A DNA stretch of 64,000 nucleotides. Origin: Paenibacillus gyeongsangnamensis (lineage in GTDB: Bacteria > Bacillota > Bacilli > Paenibacillales > NBRC-103111). This document shows positions 1 to 7,600 of this stretch, piece after piece. A program made the translations under genes and the position numbers. Under the pieces are notes generated by a model. That model was not told the DNA's origin, made no database searches, and was given only the letters and a program-made list of their open reading frames with translations. The stretch is from positions 62,001 to 126,000 of the forward strand of contig NZ_JAQAGZ010000008.1 of NCBI RefSeq assembly GCF_027533625.1. Direction: 5' to 3'. Each line of letters begins with the position of its first letter. Within the stretch, counting starts at the first letter, position 1.

Positions 1-188
1 AGCTCCGGGGCCTGTATGCGTCCCGAATGAATATCGCCATGGGCGTAATGCTTATCTTCATCGCGGTGACGCAGCTGTTCTTCTTCACCGATTCGGTGCT
101 GCGGCGAATCTTCGGCACGGTGTGCCTGCTGCTCGGCTTGTGGAACCTGTTCGCCGGCATCCGCAGCCACAGCCATTACAGCCGGTAA
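1..188 (+). CDS. ytpI: YtpI-like membrane protein, 3' end only
   Basis: The 5' end lies outside the window. The visible 61 residues read in the frame that stops with TAA at 186-188. They contain two hydrophobic segments (around GVMLIFIAVTQLFFF and TVCLLLGLWNLFAGI) and a basic tail, IRSHSHYSR. This resembles the C-terminal half of the small YtpI membrane protein of Bacillus. In Bacillus, ytpI lies next to ytoI, and the next gene here is ytoI, so synteny supports the name. Function is unknown. It converges on ytoI with only 14 bases between the stops. Confidence 0.6.
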   Translation, partial: LRGLYASRMNIAMGVMLIFIAVTQLFFFTDSVLRRIFGTVCLLLGLWNLFAGIRSHSHYSR

Positions 189-202
189 CCGGCTCCTCCC
201 GC

Positions 203-1558
203 TTAAGCCTGTTCGATCACCTGCGCCGTAAGCATCGCTTTCGCAACCAGCGCAGTCCCGTGGAACACCTCGACGTCGATTTTCCCGAATTTGCGGCTCA
301 CCTCGATGAGCTTCGGACGGATTTCGATCGTGCTGTCGATCTGAACGGGCTTAACGAAATAGGAGGACATGTTGTCGAGCACCAGATCCCCTTTCTTCAC
401 ATCCTCTACCGCCTGATAAGCGGCCTGCCTCATGAGCACGGTGAGCACGCCCTCGGATACGGTACCGAAACGGTTCGTCATCTGCGGCGTCACGGCTCCT
501 TTGAACACGAGCTGCCCGGAAGAAGCATCCCGCGCCTCGCTGAAGCCCGACCAGATCAAATCCTCGAACGTTTCGCCGTGCTGCGGCTGGCGCTGAATTT
601 GCTGCATCGCCTTAAGGACGTCCTTGCGGCTGATGACGGCCGTCACCTTGCGGTTGTTGTCGATAATCGGCAGAAGCTCGATGCCCTCCCATACCATCAA
701 ATGGGCGGCAGAGGCGATCGAGGTGCTGAGCGACGCGGTTACGGGCCCCCGGGTCATGATCTTGTCGATCGTCTGGTCGGGCCCCGCACCGATCAGATCC
801 TTCGAGGTGATCATGCCGATCACCCGGTTCCACTCGTCCACCACCGGGAAGCGGCTGTGCCCCGTCTCGTCGTGCAGCCGCTGCCAATCCTTCATCGTAT
901 GGCTCGCCTTCAGGACATATACCTGCATCGGCTTCGGCACGATATCCCCGATCAGCAGAATCTTCTTCTTGATCAGCCGGTCATAGATGGCCCGGTTGAT
1001 CATGGACGCCACCGTGAACGTGTCGTAGCTGCTCGAGATGATCGGCAGCTCCAGCCGGTCCGCCAGTTCCTTAACGTCCTCACTCGTGCCGAACCCGCCA
1101 GTGATGAGCACCCCGGCTCCCTGCTCGATGGCGCATAAGTGCGCCTTGCTGCGGTTGCCCACAATGAGCAGGCTGCCGGGATCGATATAGCGCATCATCG
1201 CATCCTGCTGCATCGCGCCGATCACGAATTTGTGCAGCGTCTTATCCAGCCCCGTGCGTCCCCCGAGCACATCTCCGTCCACCATGTTGACGACCTCCGC
1301 GAACGTCAGCTTGTCCAGCTGGTCCCGGAGCTTCTTCTCGACACGCACCGTTCCGACCCGCTCCTTGGTGGCGACAAGCCCAAGCGTATCCGCTTCCTTC
1401 ATCGCCCGATAGGCTGTGCCTTCGCTGACTTCAAGCTTCTCGGCGAGTTTGCGGACGGAGATTTTGCTGCCGATCTTCAGACTTTCAATATATTTAATAA
1501 TTTGCTCATGCTTGGTCGCCGCTTCAGGCAGCGCGACTTGGTCTTCCTCTTGGTCCAT
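203..1558 (-). CDS. ytoI: YtoI-type regulator: HTH, DRTGG, CBS pair and hotdog domains
   Basis: This 451-residue protein has an N-terminal winged-helix region (about 14-70, with SVRKLAEKLEVSEGTAYRAM as recognition region). A DRTGG domain follows (about 90-190), then a CBS pair (about 195-320, beginning near VPKPMQVYVL) and a C-terminal hotdog-fold thioesterase-like domain (about 335-445). The architecture and length match YtoI of Bacillus. CBS and DRTGG domains usually sense adenine nucleotides and hotdog domains bind acyl-CoA, so a metabolite-responsive DNA-binding regulator is likely, but no target is known. The ATG at 1558 follows GGGAGGG. The upstream region carries repeated TGTAC motifs that could be its own operator. 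Confidence 0.85.
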   Translation of the reverse strand: MDQEEDQVALPEAATKHEQIIKYIESLKIGSKISVRKLAEKLEVSEGTAYRAMKEADTLGLVATKERVGTVRVEKKLRDQLDKLTFAEVVNMVDGDVLGGRTGLDKTLHKFVIGAMQQDAMMRYIDPGSLLIVGNRSKAHLCAIEQGAGVLITGGFGTSEDVKELADRLELPIISSSYDTFTVASMINRAIYDRLIKKKILLIGDIVPKPMQVYVLKASHTMKDWQRLHDETGHSRFPVVDEWNRVIGMITSKDLIGAGPDQTIDKIMTRGPVTASLSTSIASAAHLMVWEGIELLPIIDNNRKVTAVISRKDVLKAMQQIQRQPQHGETFEDLIWSGFSEARDASSGQLVFKGAVTPQMTNRFGTVSEGVLTVLMRQAAYQAVEDVKKGDLVLDNMSSYFVKPVQIDSTIEIRPKLIEVSRKFGKIDVEVFHGTALVAKAMLTAQVIEQA

Positions 1559-1560
1559 AC

Positions 1561-1598
1561 TGTACCACCCTCCCGATCACATCTGTACTTATCTGTAC
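1561..1598. promoter_or_regulatory. Repeated TGTAC sites between ytoI and the next gene
   Basis: TGTAC occurs at 1561-1565, 1584-1588 and 1594-1598. The last two lie in a near-perfect 10-base tandem repeat (ATCTGTACTT then ATCTGTACTA). The palindromic stretch TATAATTATA follows at 1599-1608 and gives a -10-like hexamer on both strands. The placement in front of a gene encoding a helix-turn-helix protein suggests autoregulation. This is inference. Confidence 0.35.
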
Positions 1599-1715
1599 TA
1601 TAATTATAAACTTTTTAAGCCAAAATACTACTTCTCGTACAAGAAATGCGTTCGGCCGGCATAGGATGAACTAGAAGTCCAAACCCACTCACCCGATAGG
1701 AGGTCAATCATCGCC

Positions 1716-2045
1716 ATGTCGTCCACCCCTTACAGCGGGCAGCCGCAAATGATTTACCAGCTGGAATCCGAGCATGCCGACTTGTTCCACAAATGCAGGG
1801 AGAGGATTCACACCGTCTGCATAGAGCATTTGCACAAGCGTGTCCGTATACAGACCGTTCACGGCCAAACTCATGACGGAATTCTCGTACATATCGACAG
1901 CTATCATATTTATTTGCAGATGATGCCGGGTTACAGCCGTGCGCTTATGCCCTACGGCTACGGATACGGCTACAGTCCGTACTCTAGCAATGTCATCCTT
2001 CCTCTTGTCTTGTTCGATCTGCTGACCATTGCCTTGATCGTCTAA
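1716..2045 (+). CDS. Unknown 109-residue protein with Gly-Tyr patch and hydrophobic C-terminus
   Basis: ATG at 1716 is preceded by AGGAGG at 1698-1703. The first half is polar and rich in His and Glu. Residues about 40-70 (KRVRIQTVHGQTHDGILVHI...YLQMM) look like a small beta barrel of Sm-like type. A Gly-Tyr run (YGYGYGYSPYSS) and a hydrophobic C-terminal segment (VILPLVLFDLLTIALIV) follow. Gly-Tyr-rich small proteins are common among spore-coat components, which makes a coat or spore-surface role possible but unproven. No family is recognised with confidence. It ends in front of a strong bidirectional terminator. Confidence 0.6.
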   Translation: MSSTPYSGQPQMIYQLESEHADLFHKCRERIHTVCIEHLHKRVRIQTVHGQTHDGILVHIDSYHIYLQMMPGYSRALMPYGYGYGYSPYSSNVILPLVLFDLLTIALIV

Positions 2046-2104
2046 GCCTGCAAGACGAACCGGCGTCGGAAAATAAGCCGCCGGCCGAATCCGATCATAA
2101 CGGC

Positions 2105-2149
2105 AAAGAGTCCGTCTCTGGCCCACCCGGGGCAGGAGACGGACTCTTT
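2105..2149. terminator. Bidirectional rho-independent terminator
   Basis: A perfect 14-bp stem (AAAGAGTCCGTCTC pairing with GAGACGGACTCTTT) around a 17-base loop. It lies between the convergent genes ending at 2045 and 2154 and has A and T at the stem base, so it can serve both strands. Confidence 0.85.
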
Positions 2150-2153
2150 ACCG

Positions 2154-2432
2154 TTATTTCTTCAGCTGCAGCAGCTTTCGGCGTCCGAGCGCCGATTGCT
2201 CCTGCTGCCAGCGCTTCAGCCGTTTCACCTTAAGCAGCTGGCGTTTCGTTTCTTCCTCCACGCCGAGCAGCTCGTGCAAATGAGCCGCGACGACGAGCAG
2301 CGCGAAGGCGATCCAACCGATGCCGAAGACGTTGGCCGCCGTCCACCCTTGTCCGATATCGAGCCGCGGTACCGCATAAATCAGCATGCCCAGCGTAAGC
2401 GCCATGAACAGAACAGGTTTTGCTCCTCTCAT
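2154..2432 (-). CDS. Small membrane protein of unknown function
   Basis: 92 residues from ATG at 2432, preceded by AAGGAGGGG. There are two predicted membrane segments (about residues 6-22 and 32-52). A strongly basic, Gln-rich cytoplasmic tail follows (ETKRQLLKVKRLKRWQQEQ). No family was recognised. It is transcribed away from the acyltransferase gene on the same strand, with a gap of about 90 bases between them. Confidence 0.6.
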   Translation of the reverse strand: MRGAKPVLFMALTLGMLIYAVPRLDIGQGWTAANVFGIGWIAFALLVVAAHLHELLGVEEETKRQLLKVKRLKRWQQEQSALGRRKLLQLKK

Positions 2433-2522
2433 CCGTTCGCCCCTCCTTCTGCCAACTTGTACTATTCATTGTATGAAGGAGAGTTAAGAAATAGCACCGA
2501 TCCGGGGAGGACGGTCAGAAGA

Positions 2523-3629
2523 TCAAGCGGTGCGGGTTGCAGGCTTCGGCCTGCGCTTGACGAACAGCCTCATGAAGCGGCCGTACGCGTACGCAAGCGC
2601 CCAGGAAACGAACAGCGTGATCAGGAAGCCGGCCGCCACATAACCGAAATAGTGCAGCGTGCTGCCCGTATCGTTCGTTACATGCGTTTTGAAATAGGAC
2701 AGCACCGCAGGATGTACGAAATAAATGCCGAACGACGCCGCCCCCAGAGCATTGAGCGCCTTGGCCGCCGAAGGAAGCTTGTCCAGCAGCAGCCTGCCGA
2801 GCCAAATGAAGCTCATCCCGGCAAACATCGCATATCCGAAGAAGAGCAGCTCGAACCAAGTGTTGTCGAGCACGATATGCAGGCGGTCCTCAAAAGCGAA
2901 CAGCGCCATGAAAGTAAAGCCCAGCACGGCCGTAACGGGAAGCACCCACGGGATATTCTTGCGCAGCCACCGGAAGAAGGCGTCATAATGCAGGCCGAGC
3001 GCTCCGCCGAACGCGAAGATGCTGAAGTAATTGAAGCATATCGACGCGGATTGCTGGACCGGCTGAGCCCAATGGTTGTAAGCGTAGAATGCCGCTTGAA
3101 TGAGGATTCCCAAGGGAAAGAGAGCCTTCCTGAACCATGGCAAGGCTTGGCACAGGCTCATCAGCAATGGAAATACGAGATAAAACTGCACGATGATCAC
3201 CATAAAATACAGATGGTACGACGTGTCCGCCCAAGGCAGCTTCTCCGCAAATTCCCTCCAATCCATGTGCAGCGTATCGTGCTCGTAAATCCATTGATTG
3301 TAAAGGTAATAGAACAGCGACCATATCAAATATGGGACAAGGGCCTGCCGAACCCGCTTCACGTAAAATTGCACCGTTTGCCGTCCGTTCCAGTCATCCA
3401 AATAGCGGTAGAACAGCACCAATCCGCTGATGAATATAAACACCGGCACGGCAAAATTGCTGAGCTTGTTTACAGCTATGTAGAAGGTTTTGGACGATTC
3501 GCTCACAAGCAGCGGATCCACGGTCGCATCGGCCGTGGCGTGAATCGTAACGACAGCCACAATCGCAATCGCTCTAACGATATCCAGCTCGAGCAGCTTC
3601 GATTTGGACTTTTTCTTTTCTGTCGGCAA
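2523..3629 (-). CDS. Acyltransferase family 3 membrane protein
   Basis: 368 residues with about ten hydrophobic segments. The N-terminus, LELDIVRAIAIVAVVTIHA, is the typical start of the AT3/OafA family, with the conserved R-x10-H arrangement (Arg then His in TIHA). Such enzymes move acyl groups from the cytoplasm to cell-surface sugars, teichoic acids, peptidoglycan or exported metabolites. No SGNH domain is attached, so only the membrane module is present. The start is TTG at 3629, about 11 bases after AAGGAGG. Substrate cannot be told from context. Confidence 0.85.
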   Translation of the reverse strand: MPTEKKKSKSKLLELDIVRAIAIVAVVTIHATADATVDPLLVSESSKTFYIAVNKLSNFAVPVFIFISGLVLFYRYLDDWNGRQTVQFYVKRVRQALVPYLIWSLFYYLYNQWIYEHDTLHMDWREFAEKLPWADTSYHLYFMVIIVQFYLVFPLLMSLCQALPWFRKALFPLGILIQAAFYAYNHWAQPVQQSASICFNYFSIFAFGGALGLHYDAFFRWLRKNIPWVLPVTAVLGFTFMALFAFEDRLHIVLDNTWFELLFFGYAMFAGMSFIWLGRLLLDKLPSAAKALNALGAASFGIYFVHPAVLSYFKTHVTNDTGSTLHYFGYVAAGFLITLFVSWALAYAYGRFMRLFVKRRPKPATRTA

Positions 3630-3762
3630 TGCGGGGTTAAGCCTCCTTAGGCTGAATGCGCCAAGCGTTTTCCGTCATTGTAACACAGAAACCGATAAGC
3701 GGAAACTATTGGGCGGGGATGCGTCTTTATGCAATATTTAACTTATAATTACTTAATATCAC

Positions 3763-3792
3763 TTGCGCCATTTAAGTATTTGTGCGTATAAT
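3763..3792 (+). promoter_or_regulatory. Promoter of the DeoR-HAD operon
   Basis: -35 TTGCGC at 3763-3768, an 18-base spacer and -10 TATAAT at 3787-3792. The inverted pair ACTTAA (3751-3756) and TTAAGT (3772-3777) brackets the -35 box and is a candidate operator for the DeoR-family product. Confidence 0.6.
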
Positions 3793-3825
3793 AGCTCCAT
3801 GAAATACCTGCAAGGAGGCTGAACG

Positions 3826-4599
3826 ATGTATCAGGAGGAACGCCTGATCGGGATTTTGCAGCACATGCAGCGCCATCAACGCATTGCCATCGAGGACATC
3901 TGCGAGCTGTTCGACGTCTCTCGCGATACCGCCCGCCGGGATATCGTGAAGCTCGAGGAACAGGGCCGCATCGTGCGGACGCGCGGAGGGGCCATTTTGC
4001 CTACGTTAACCAAGGAGGTATCGGCCTACGGTGAACGGCTGATGACCGAATCTGCGGGAAAAGGGGCCATCGGGAAAGCGGCAGCCGGGCTGCTGAGAAG
4101 CGGAGACTACCTGTTCATGGATGCGTCCACTACCGTAAGACATGCGGCCGAGCAAATCCGGACGGAAGGGCATGTCGTCGTTACGAATTCCATGGATATC
4201 GCCGGCTTGCTGTCGCCCCGTGAAGGCTTTCAGCTTCATCTGCTGGGCGGAAGCGTGCACCCGGTGCATCGATTCATTTACGGGGCCCGGACGGTGGATA
4301 TGCTCTCGGATTATCAAGCGGATAAGCTGCTCATCGGCACGGGAGGATTAACGGAGAACGGCATGACGAACCCGTTTGAGGAAGAGGGCTATGTGATGCG
4401 CGAAATGATCCGGCGGGCCGATCAGGTCATTCTGCTGGCGGATCATACGAAGTTCGGACTGCACCAGTTTTTCCGGATAGCGGGGCTTGAGCGGATCGAT
4501 AAGCTCGTTACCGACCGGGAGCCGCCGGAAGGCCTCAAGGCCGCCCTTCAGAAGAACGATATCGAAATCATTATTGCCGAAGGAGAGACAACCGCATGA
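3826..4599 (+). CDS. DeoR/GlpR-family transcriptional regulator
   Basis: 257 residues. The N-terminal DeoR winged helix (about 1-57) has IAIEDICELFDVSRDTARRD as its helix-turn-helix, followed by the usual EEQGRIVRTRGGAI. The C-terminal effector domain (about 70-235) resembles ribose-5-phosphate isomerase folds and carries the DeoR motifs MDASTTVRHAAEQI and LLIGTGGLTENGMT. These repressors sense phosphorylated sugars. ATG at 3826 follows AAGGAGG. It overlaps the next gene by 4 bases (ATGA), so the pair is co-translated. The partner phosphatase suggests control of a sugar-phosphate pool. Confidence 0.9.
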   Translation: MYQEERLIGILQHMQRHQRIAIEDICELFDVSRDTARRDIVKLEEQGRIVRTRGGAILPTLTKEVSAYGERLMTESAGKGAIGKAAAGLLRSGDYLFMDASTTVRHAAEQIRTEGHVVVTNSMDIAGLLSPREGFQLHLLGGSVHPVHRFIYGARTVDMLSDYQADKLLIGTGGLTENGMTNPFEEEGYVMREMIRRADQVILLADHTKFGLHQFFRIAGLERIDKLVTDREPPEGLKAALQKNDIEIIIAEGETTA

Positions 4600-5384
4600 T
4601 TAAGCTCATTGTCAGTGATTTGGACGGCACTCTGCTGCATAAGCATCAATCCATCCGCCCCGAAGACCGGGAGGCGCTCCATGAGGCGCAGCGGCAAGGC
4701 ATCAAGGTCGCTTTCGCTTCCGGCCGCATGCTGCCGGAAATCAAGCAGGTGATGAACGAGATGGGACTGCAGCTCCATACCATCTCCCAGAACGGCGCCT
4801 ACGTGCATACGTCGGACGGCGAACTCATCAGGCACAACGCATTTGAACGCGAGCTGATCGTACCGCTGACGGAGGCGGCGGCAGGCCTGCCGTTTGTCAC
4901 CGTACTGGCCGGACCGGATCATTATATTGTCCAAGAGATGGATGAGCGGGCTTCCCGACTGAAAAAACGGCTGCTTGCCCCACTCGTCGAGCTTTCCGAT
5001 CTTCATGAACGGCTCGGCCGCGAGCTGATCTGCGGTAAAATTTCATATATGGGAGACGCGGAAGAGCTCCGCAAGCTGGGCGAAGATTTGCTGCAAACGT
5101 ACGGGGACGCCATCGACGTGTATATCTCGGACGTCGACTGCCTCGACGTTATGCCCCGGATTTCATCCAAAGGAACGGGACTGGCCGCCCTGCTCGATTA
5201 CTTGCAGCTGAAGCCGGAGGAAACGATGTGCATCGGGGACGCTTTCAACGACATTTCCATGTTCAAAATGACTCCGCACAGCTTTGCCATGGCATCCGCC
5301 AATCCGGACGTGCGGCGGCAAACCTCCCGCACGGTCCGTTACGTCTCGGACGCAGTGGCTTGGGTGCTCGGCCAAACCGTTTAG
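4596..5384 (+). CDS. Cof-type HAD-IIB family phosphatase
   Basis: 262 residues of the Cof/IIB class of HAD hydrolases. Motif I is IVSDLDGTLLHKHQ (nucleophile Asp at about 8 and the second Asp at 10). Motif II is ASGRM, and motif IV is the C-terminal GDAFNDISMF. A long type-IIB cap lies between motifs II and III. The family dephosphorylates sugar phosphates, flavin precursors or pyridoxal phosphate. The substrate here is unknown. It is translationally coupled to the DeoR gene. Confidence 0.9.
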   Translation: MIKLIVSDLDGTLLHKHQSIRPEDREALHEAQRQGIKVAFASGRMLPEIKQVMNEMGLQLHTISQNGAYVHTSDGELIRHNAFERELIVPLTEAAAGLPFVTVLAGPDHYIVQEMDERASRLKKRLLAPLVELSDLHERLGRELICGKISYMGDAEELRKLGEDLLQTYGDAIDVYISDVDCLDVMPRISSKGTGLAALLDYLQLKPEETMCIGDAFNDISMFKMTPHSFAMASANPDVRRQTSRTVRYVSDAVAWVLGQTV

Positions 5385-5717
5385 CCTGATTCGCCGGTTC
5401 GCAGGATACGGACCGGGATCGTCGCCGGAACTGCGCTACCGGAAAAATCGCTCTCCACTTCTCCTTGGACAGACATAAGTACCGCACTTTGGAGCGGTAT
5501 TTCTGACCGAAGCTGCTCCGTCTGTATGGTCCTCTTTTTTCTTCGGGCGGCAAGGGATTTTAAATACGCGAGGTTGTATTGACGGGGCCCTTCCCGTCAC
5601 CCGTTCTTAGCCAAGTCGATATCGGGATCGGACGGCTTCCCCTTCAGGCTGCCGGCAGCAGATGATGTCATTCCCGGCCGCTTAAAGGGGACCCGATCTT
5701 TCTTTCCGTAAACCTTG
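5385..5717. other. Intergenic region without a supported gene
   Basis: 333 bases between convergent genes. The only structure seen is a small hairpin near 5488-5507 (TACCGC pairing with GCGGTA). A 24-codon minus-strand frame (5597-5671, ATG to TGA) ends in DPDIDLAKNG but lacks a ribosome site, so it is not called. Confidence 0.5.
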
Positions 5718-6053
5718 TTATTTCATCAGCTCGTCGAGCGGCTCGGCTATGATGCGCTGAATGTCTTCCATGATGACGCCAAGACGGCGTTCCGCCTCAA
5801 ACAGCCGGTGCACCCGCGGGTTCAGGCTGATCACCCCGAACAGCTTCTCCATCTTCTCCATCTCTTCCTTCGGCGGCATCTCGCCTGCCATCATCTTCTG
5901 CTGCAGCTCCTGCTGGCGCGTGCGGAAATCGTCCAGCATACGCTTGCTGTCCGCATCCCTGTCGATCTGCGCGCGGAGCTCCCTGTACTCCCGAAGCTCG
6001 GCGCTGTCTCTTATTGCCCGGGACAGCTCATGCGCCTTGTCAAAAATATTCAT
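5718..6053 (-). CDS. yheA: YheA-type protein of the YlbF/YmcA superfamily (UPF0342)
   Basis: 111 residues, almost wholly alpha-helical and highly charged (KRMLDDFRTRQQELQQKM; PKEEMEKMEKLF). Length and pattern match YheA of Bacillus, a relative of the YlbF/YmcA/YaaT RNA-processing Y-complex proteins, though YheA itself has no firmly assigned role. ATG at 6053 follows GGAG. In Bacillus subtilis yheA lies beside yheB, yheC and yheD. Here it is divergent from the first yheD-type gene, so part of that order is kept and yheB is absent. Confidence 0.85.
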   Translation of the reverse strand: MNIFDKAHELSRAIRDSAELREYRELRAQIDRDADSKRMLDDFRTRQQELQQKMMAGEMPPKEEMEKMEKLFGVISLNPRVHRLFEAERRLGVIMEDIQRIIAEPLDELMK

Positions 6054-6192
6054 TTCTCCTCATCTCCTTGGAATCGTTAATACGAGGAAATGTTCACCAA
6101 GGGGTAAACGCCCTCATATGATGAAGTAGTTCGTTTCTTGAAGTTCCATGCCTGTGTTGTCGGCCAGTCCGGGCTGGGAAGGAGTTCCTTGA

Positions 6193-7560
6193 GTGATAAG
6201 AACAAAGGTCAAGATCCAAATCCAGAGCGCCAGCATTTCTAACGACGGCTCCTATATCTCACTCAGCAATTCCATAGCCAAAAAGTGGAAAATCCCGTTT
6301 CACCAGTCGCTTCAGCTCCGTTTCGGTTCCGCCCGCCAAGAAGTGAGAGTCGCTCCGCTCTCCTCATCCAGCGCCCTTCGGCTCAGCGATGCGTTAGCTT
6401 CCCGCTTGGGGCTCTCGCACGGAGACCAGCTGTGCCTTCAATACAAACCAAGCGCCCGCACCATTCAGATCGGTCCGCTGCTCGGCGTCATGGTCAGCCG
6501 CGTTTATCCCGGCTCGCCGGATAAGCCGTTTGGCGCCAGTACCGCCTTTTGCAGGGAACTGACCGACGCCTGCAGCACGTACGGGGCCGGGGTCTTTTTC
6601 TGCACGCCGGACGATCTGGATGCTCAAAGCGATACGATCCGGGGCTGGCGTTACGCCGGCCGATGGGTAAAGGCCGATTTTCCCGTGCCGCATGTGCTTT
6701 ATAATCGTCTGACCTCGCGCAAGCTGGAAAACCGGGACAACGTGCAGAAGTTCATTGAGCAGGCTAAAATCCGGCACAATGCGCAGCTGTTCAATGAAAA
6801 ATACTTGAACAAGACGGAGGTCTTCGACGCGCTGCGTAAAGAAACCGACCTGTTGGTATACCTGCCGGAGTCTTATCTGCTCCGCAGCTTCGCGCAGCTG
6901 AAATCGATGTGCGCCAAGTATCCGACCGTCTTTCTGAAGCCGATCACGGGGAGTCTCGGCAAAGGCATTATCCGCATTAAACGGATGGAAGACGGCTCTT
7001 ACCAATGCCATTTTACCAACCTGGGCGGCGCCCGTAAACAATCGTTTCCCTCGCTGACCCAGTTGTTCGCCTCATTCTCGGGTAAGGTCAAGACCCAGCG
7101 GTACCAAATCCAGCAAGGGCTTCAGCTGCTCAGCGTAGAGGGGCGACCGGTCGACTTCCGGGCGTTGGTGCAGCGCGGGGAGGACGGACAGTGGAACATC
7201 ACATCCATCGTCGCGCGGATCGCGGGAACGCATCATTTCGTCTCCAACCTGGCCCGCGGCGGGACGCTCACGACGGTGAACGACGCCTTGGCCCGGTCTG
7301 GGACGGGAGCGGCGGCAGGCGGACTGGCTAAGCTGCGGCGCGCCGCCCTCCAGATCGCCAAAGGAATCGAAACGCAGGTACAGGGGCATTTTGCCGAGCT
7401 CGGCATCGATCTTGCAATCGATTCCCAGGGCCGCGTCTGGCTGATCGAGGTCAATTCCAAGCCTTCAAAGGACGATAATACGCCCCTGCAGGGCGGTAAA
7501 AAGACGCGGCCTTCCGTCCGGCGGATCGTTCAGTATGTCCGTTATGCCGCCAAGTTCTAA
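6193..7560 (+). CDS. yheD: YheD-type endospore coat-associated ATP-grasp protein (array gene 1)
   Basis: 455 residues starting with GTG at 6193, after GGAAGGAG. The first ~100 residues form a beta-rich domain typical of the long YheD type. The rest is an ATP-grasp fold: IGPLLGVMVSR (about 97-107), HVLYNRLTSRKLE, the nucleotide-binding loop PITGSLGKGIIRIKR, and the metal site LGIDLAID...WLIEVNSKP. YheD of B. subtilis (about 450 residues) is known to localise around the forespore, but its reaction is unknown. ATP-grasp enzymes generally join a carboxylate to an amine. This is the first of five consecutive paralogues and is followed within 40 bases by a YheC-type gene. Confidence 0.85.
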   Translation: MIRTKVKIQIQSASISNDGSYISLSNSIAKKWKIPFHQSLQLRFGSARQEVRVAPLSSSSALRLSDALASRLGLSHGDQLCLQYKPSARTIQIGPLLGVMVSRVYPGSPDKPFGASTAFCRELTDACSTYGAGVFFCTPDDLDAQSDTIRGWRYAGRWVKADFPVPHVLYNRLTSRKLENRDNVQKFIEQAKIRHNAQLFNEKYLNKTEVFDALRKETDLLVYLPESYLLRSFAQLKSMCAKYPTVFLKPITGSLGKGIIRIKRMEDGSYQCHFTNLGGARKQSFPSLTQLFASFSGKVKTQRYQIQQGLQLLSVEGRPVDFRALVQRGEDGQWNITSIVARIAGTHHFVSNLARGGTLTTVNDALARSGTGAAAGGLAKLRRAALQIAKGIETQVQGHFAELGIDLAIDSQGRVWLIEVNSKPSKDDNTPLQGGKKTRPSVRRIVQYVRYAAKF

Positions 7561-7600
7561 GCTTCCGGTGATCCATCCTTTAGGATAAGAGGTGACGCGC

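Noticed and set aside
122..1138. Long plus-strand frame of 338 codons opposite ytoI
   Set aside because: It is rich in Arg, His and Pro, has no ribosome site, and runs antisense to a well-recognised gene. This is a GC-codon shadow.
2196..3650. Plus-strand frame of 484 codons opposite the acyltransferase gene
   Set aside because: Composition is that of a reversed membrane-protein gene, and no family or start signal is seen.
5597..5671. A 24-codon minus-strand frame downstream of yheA
   Set aside because: It has no ribosome site and no recognisable similarity; it is too short to support.
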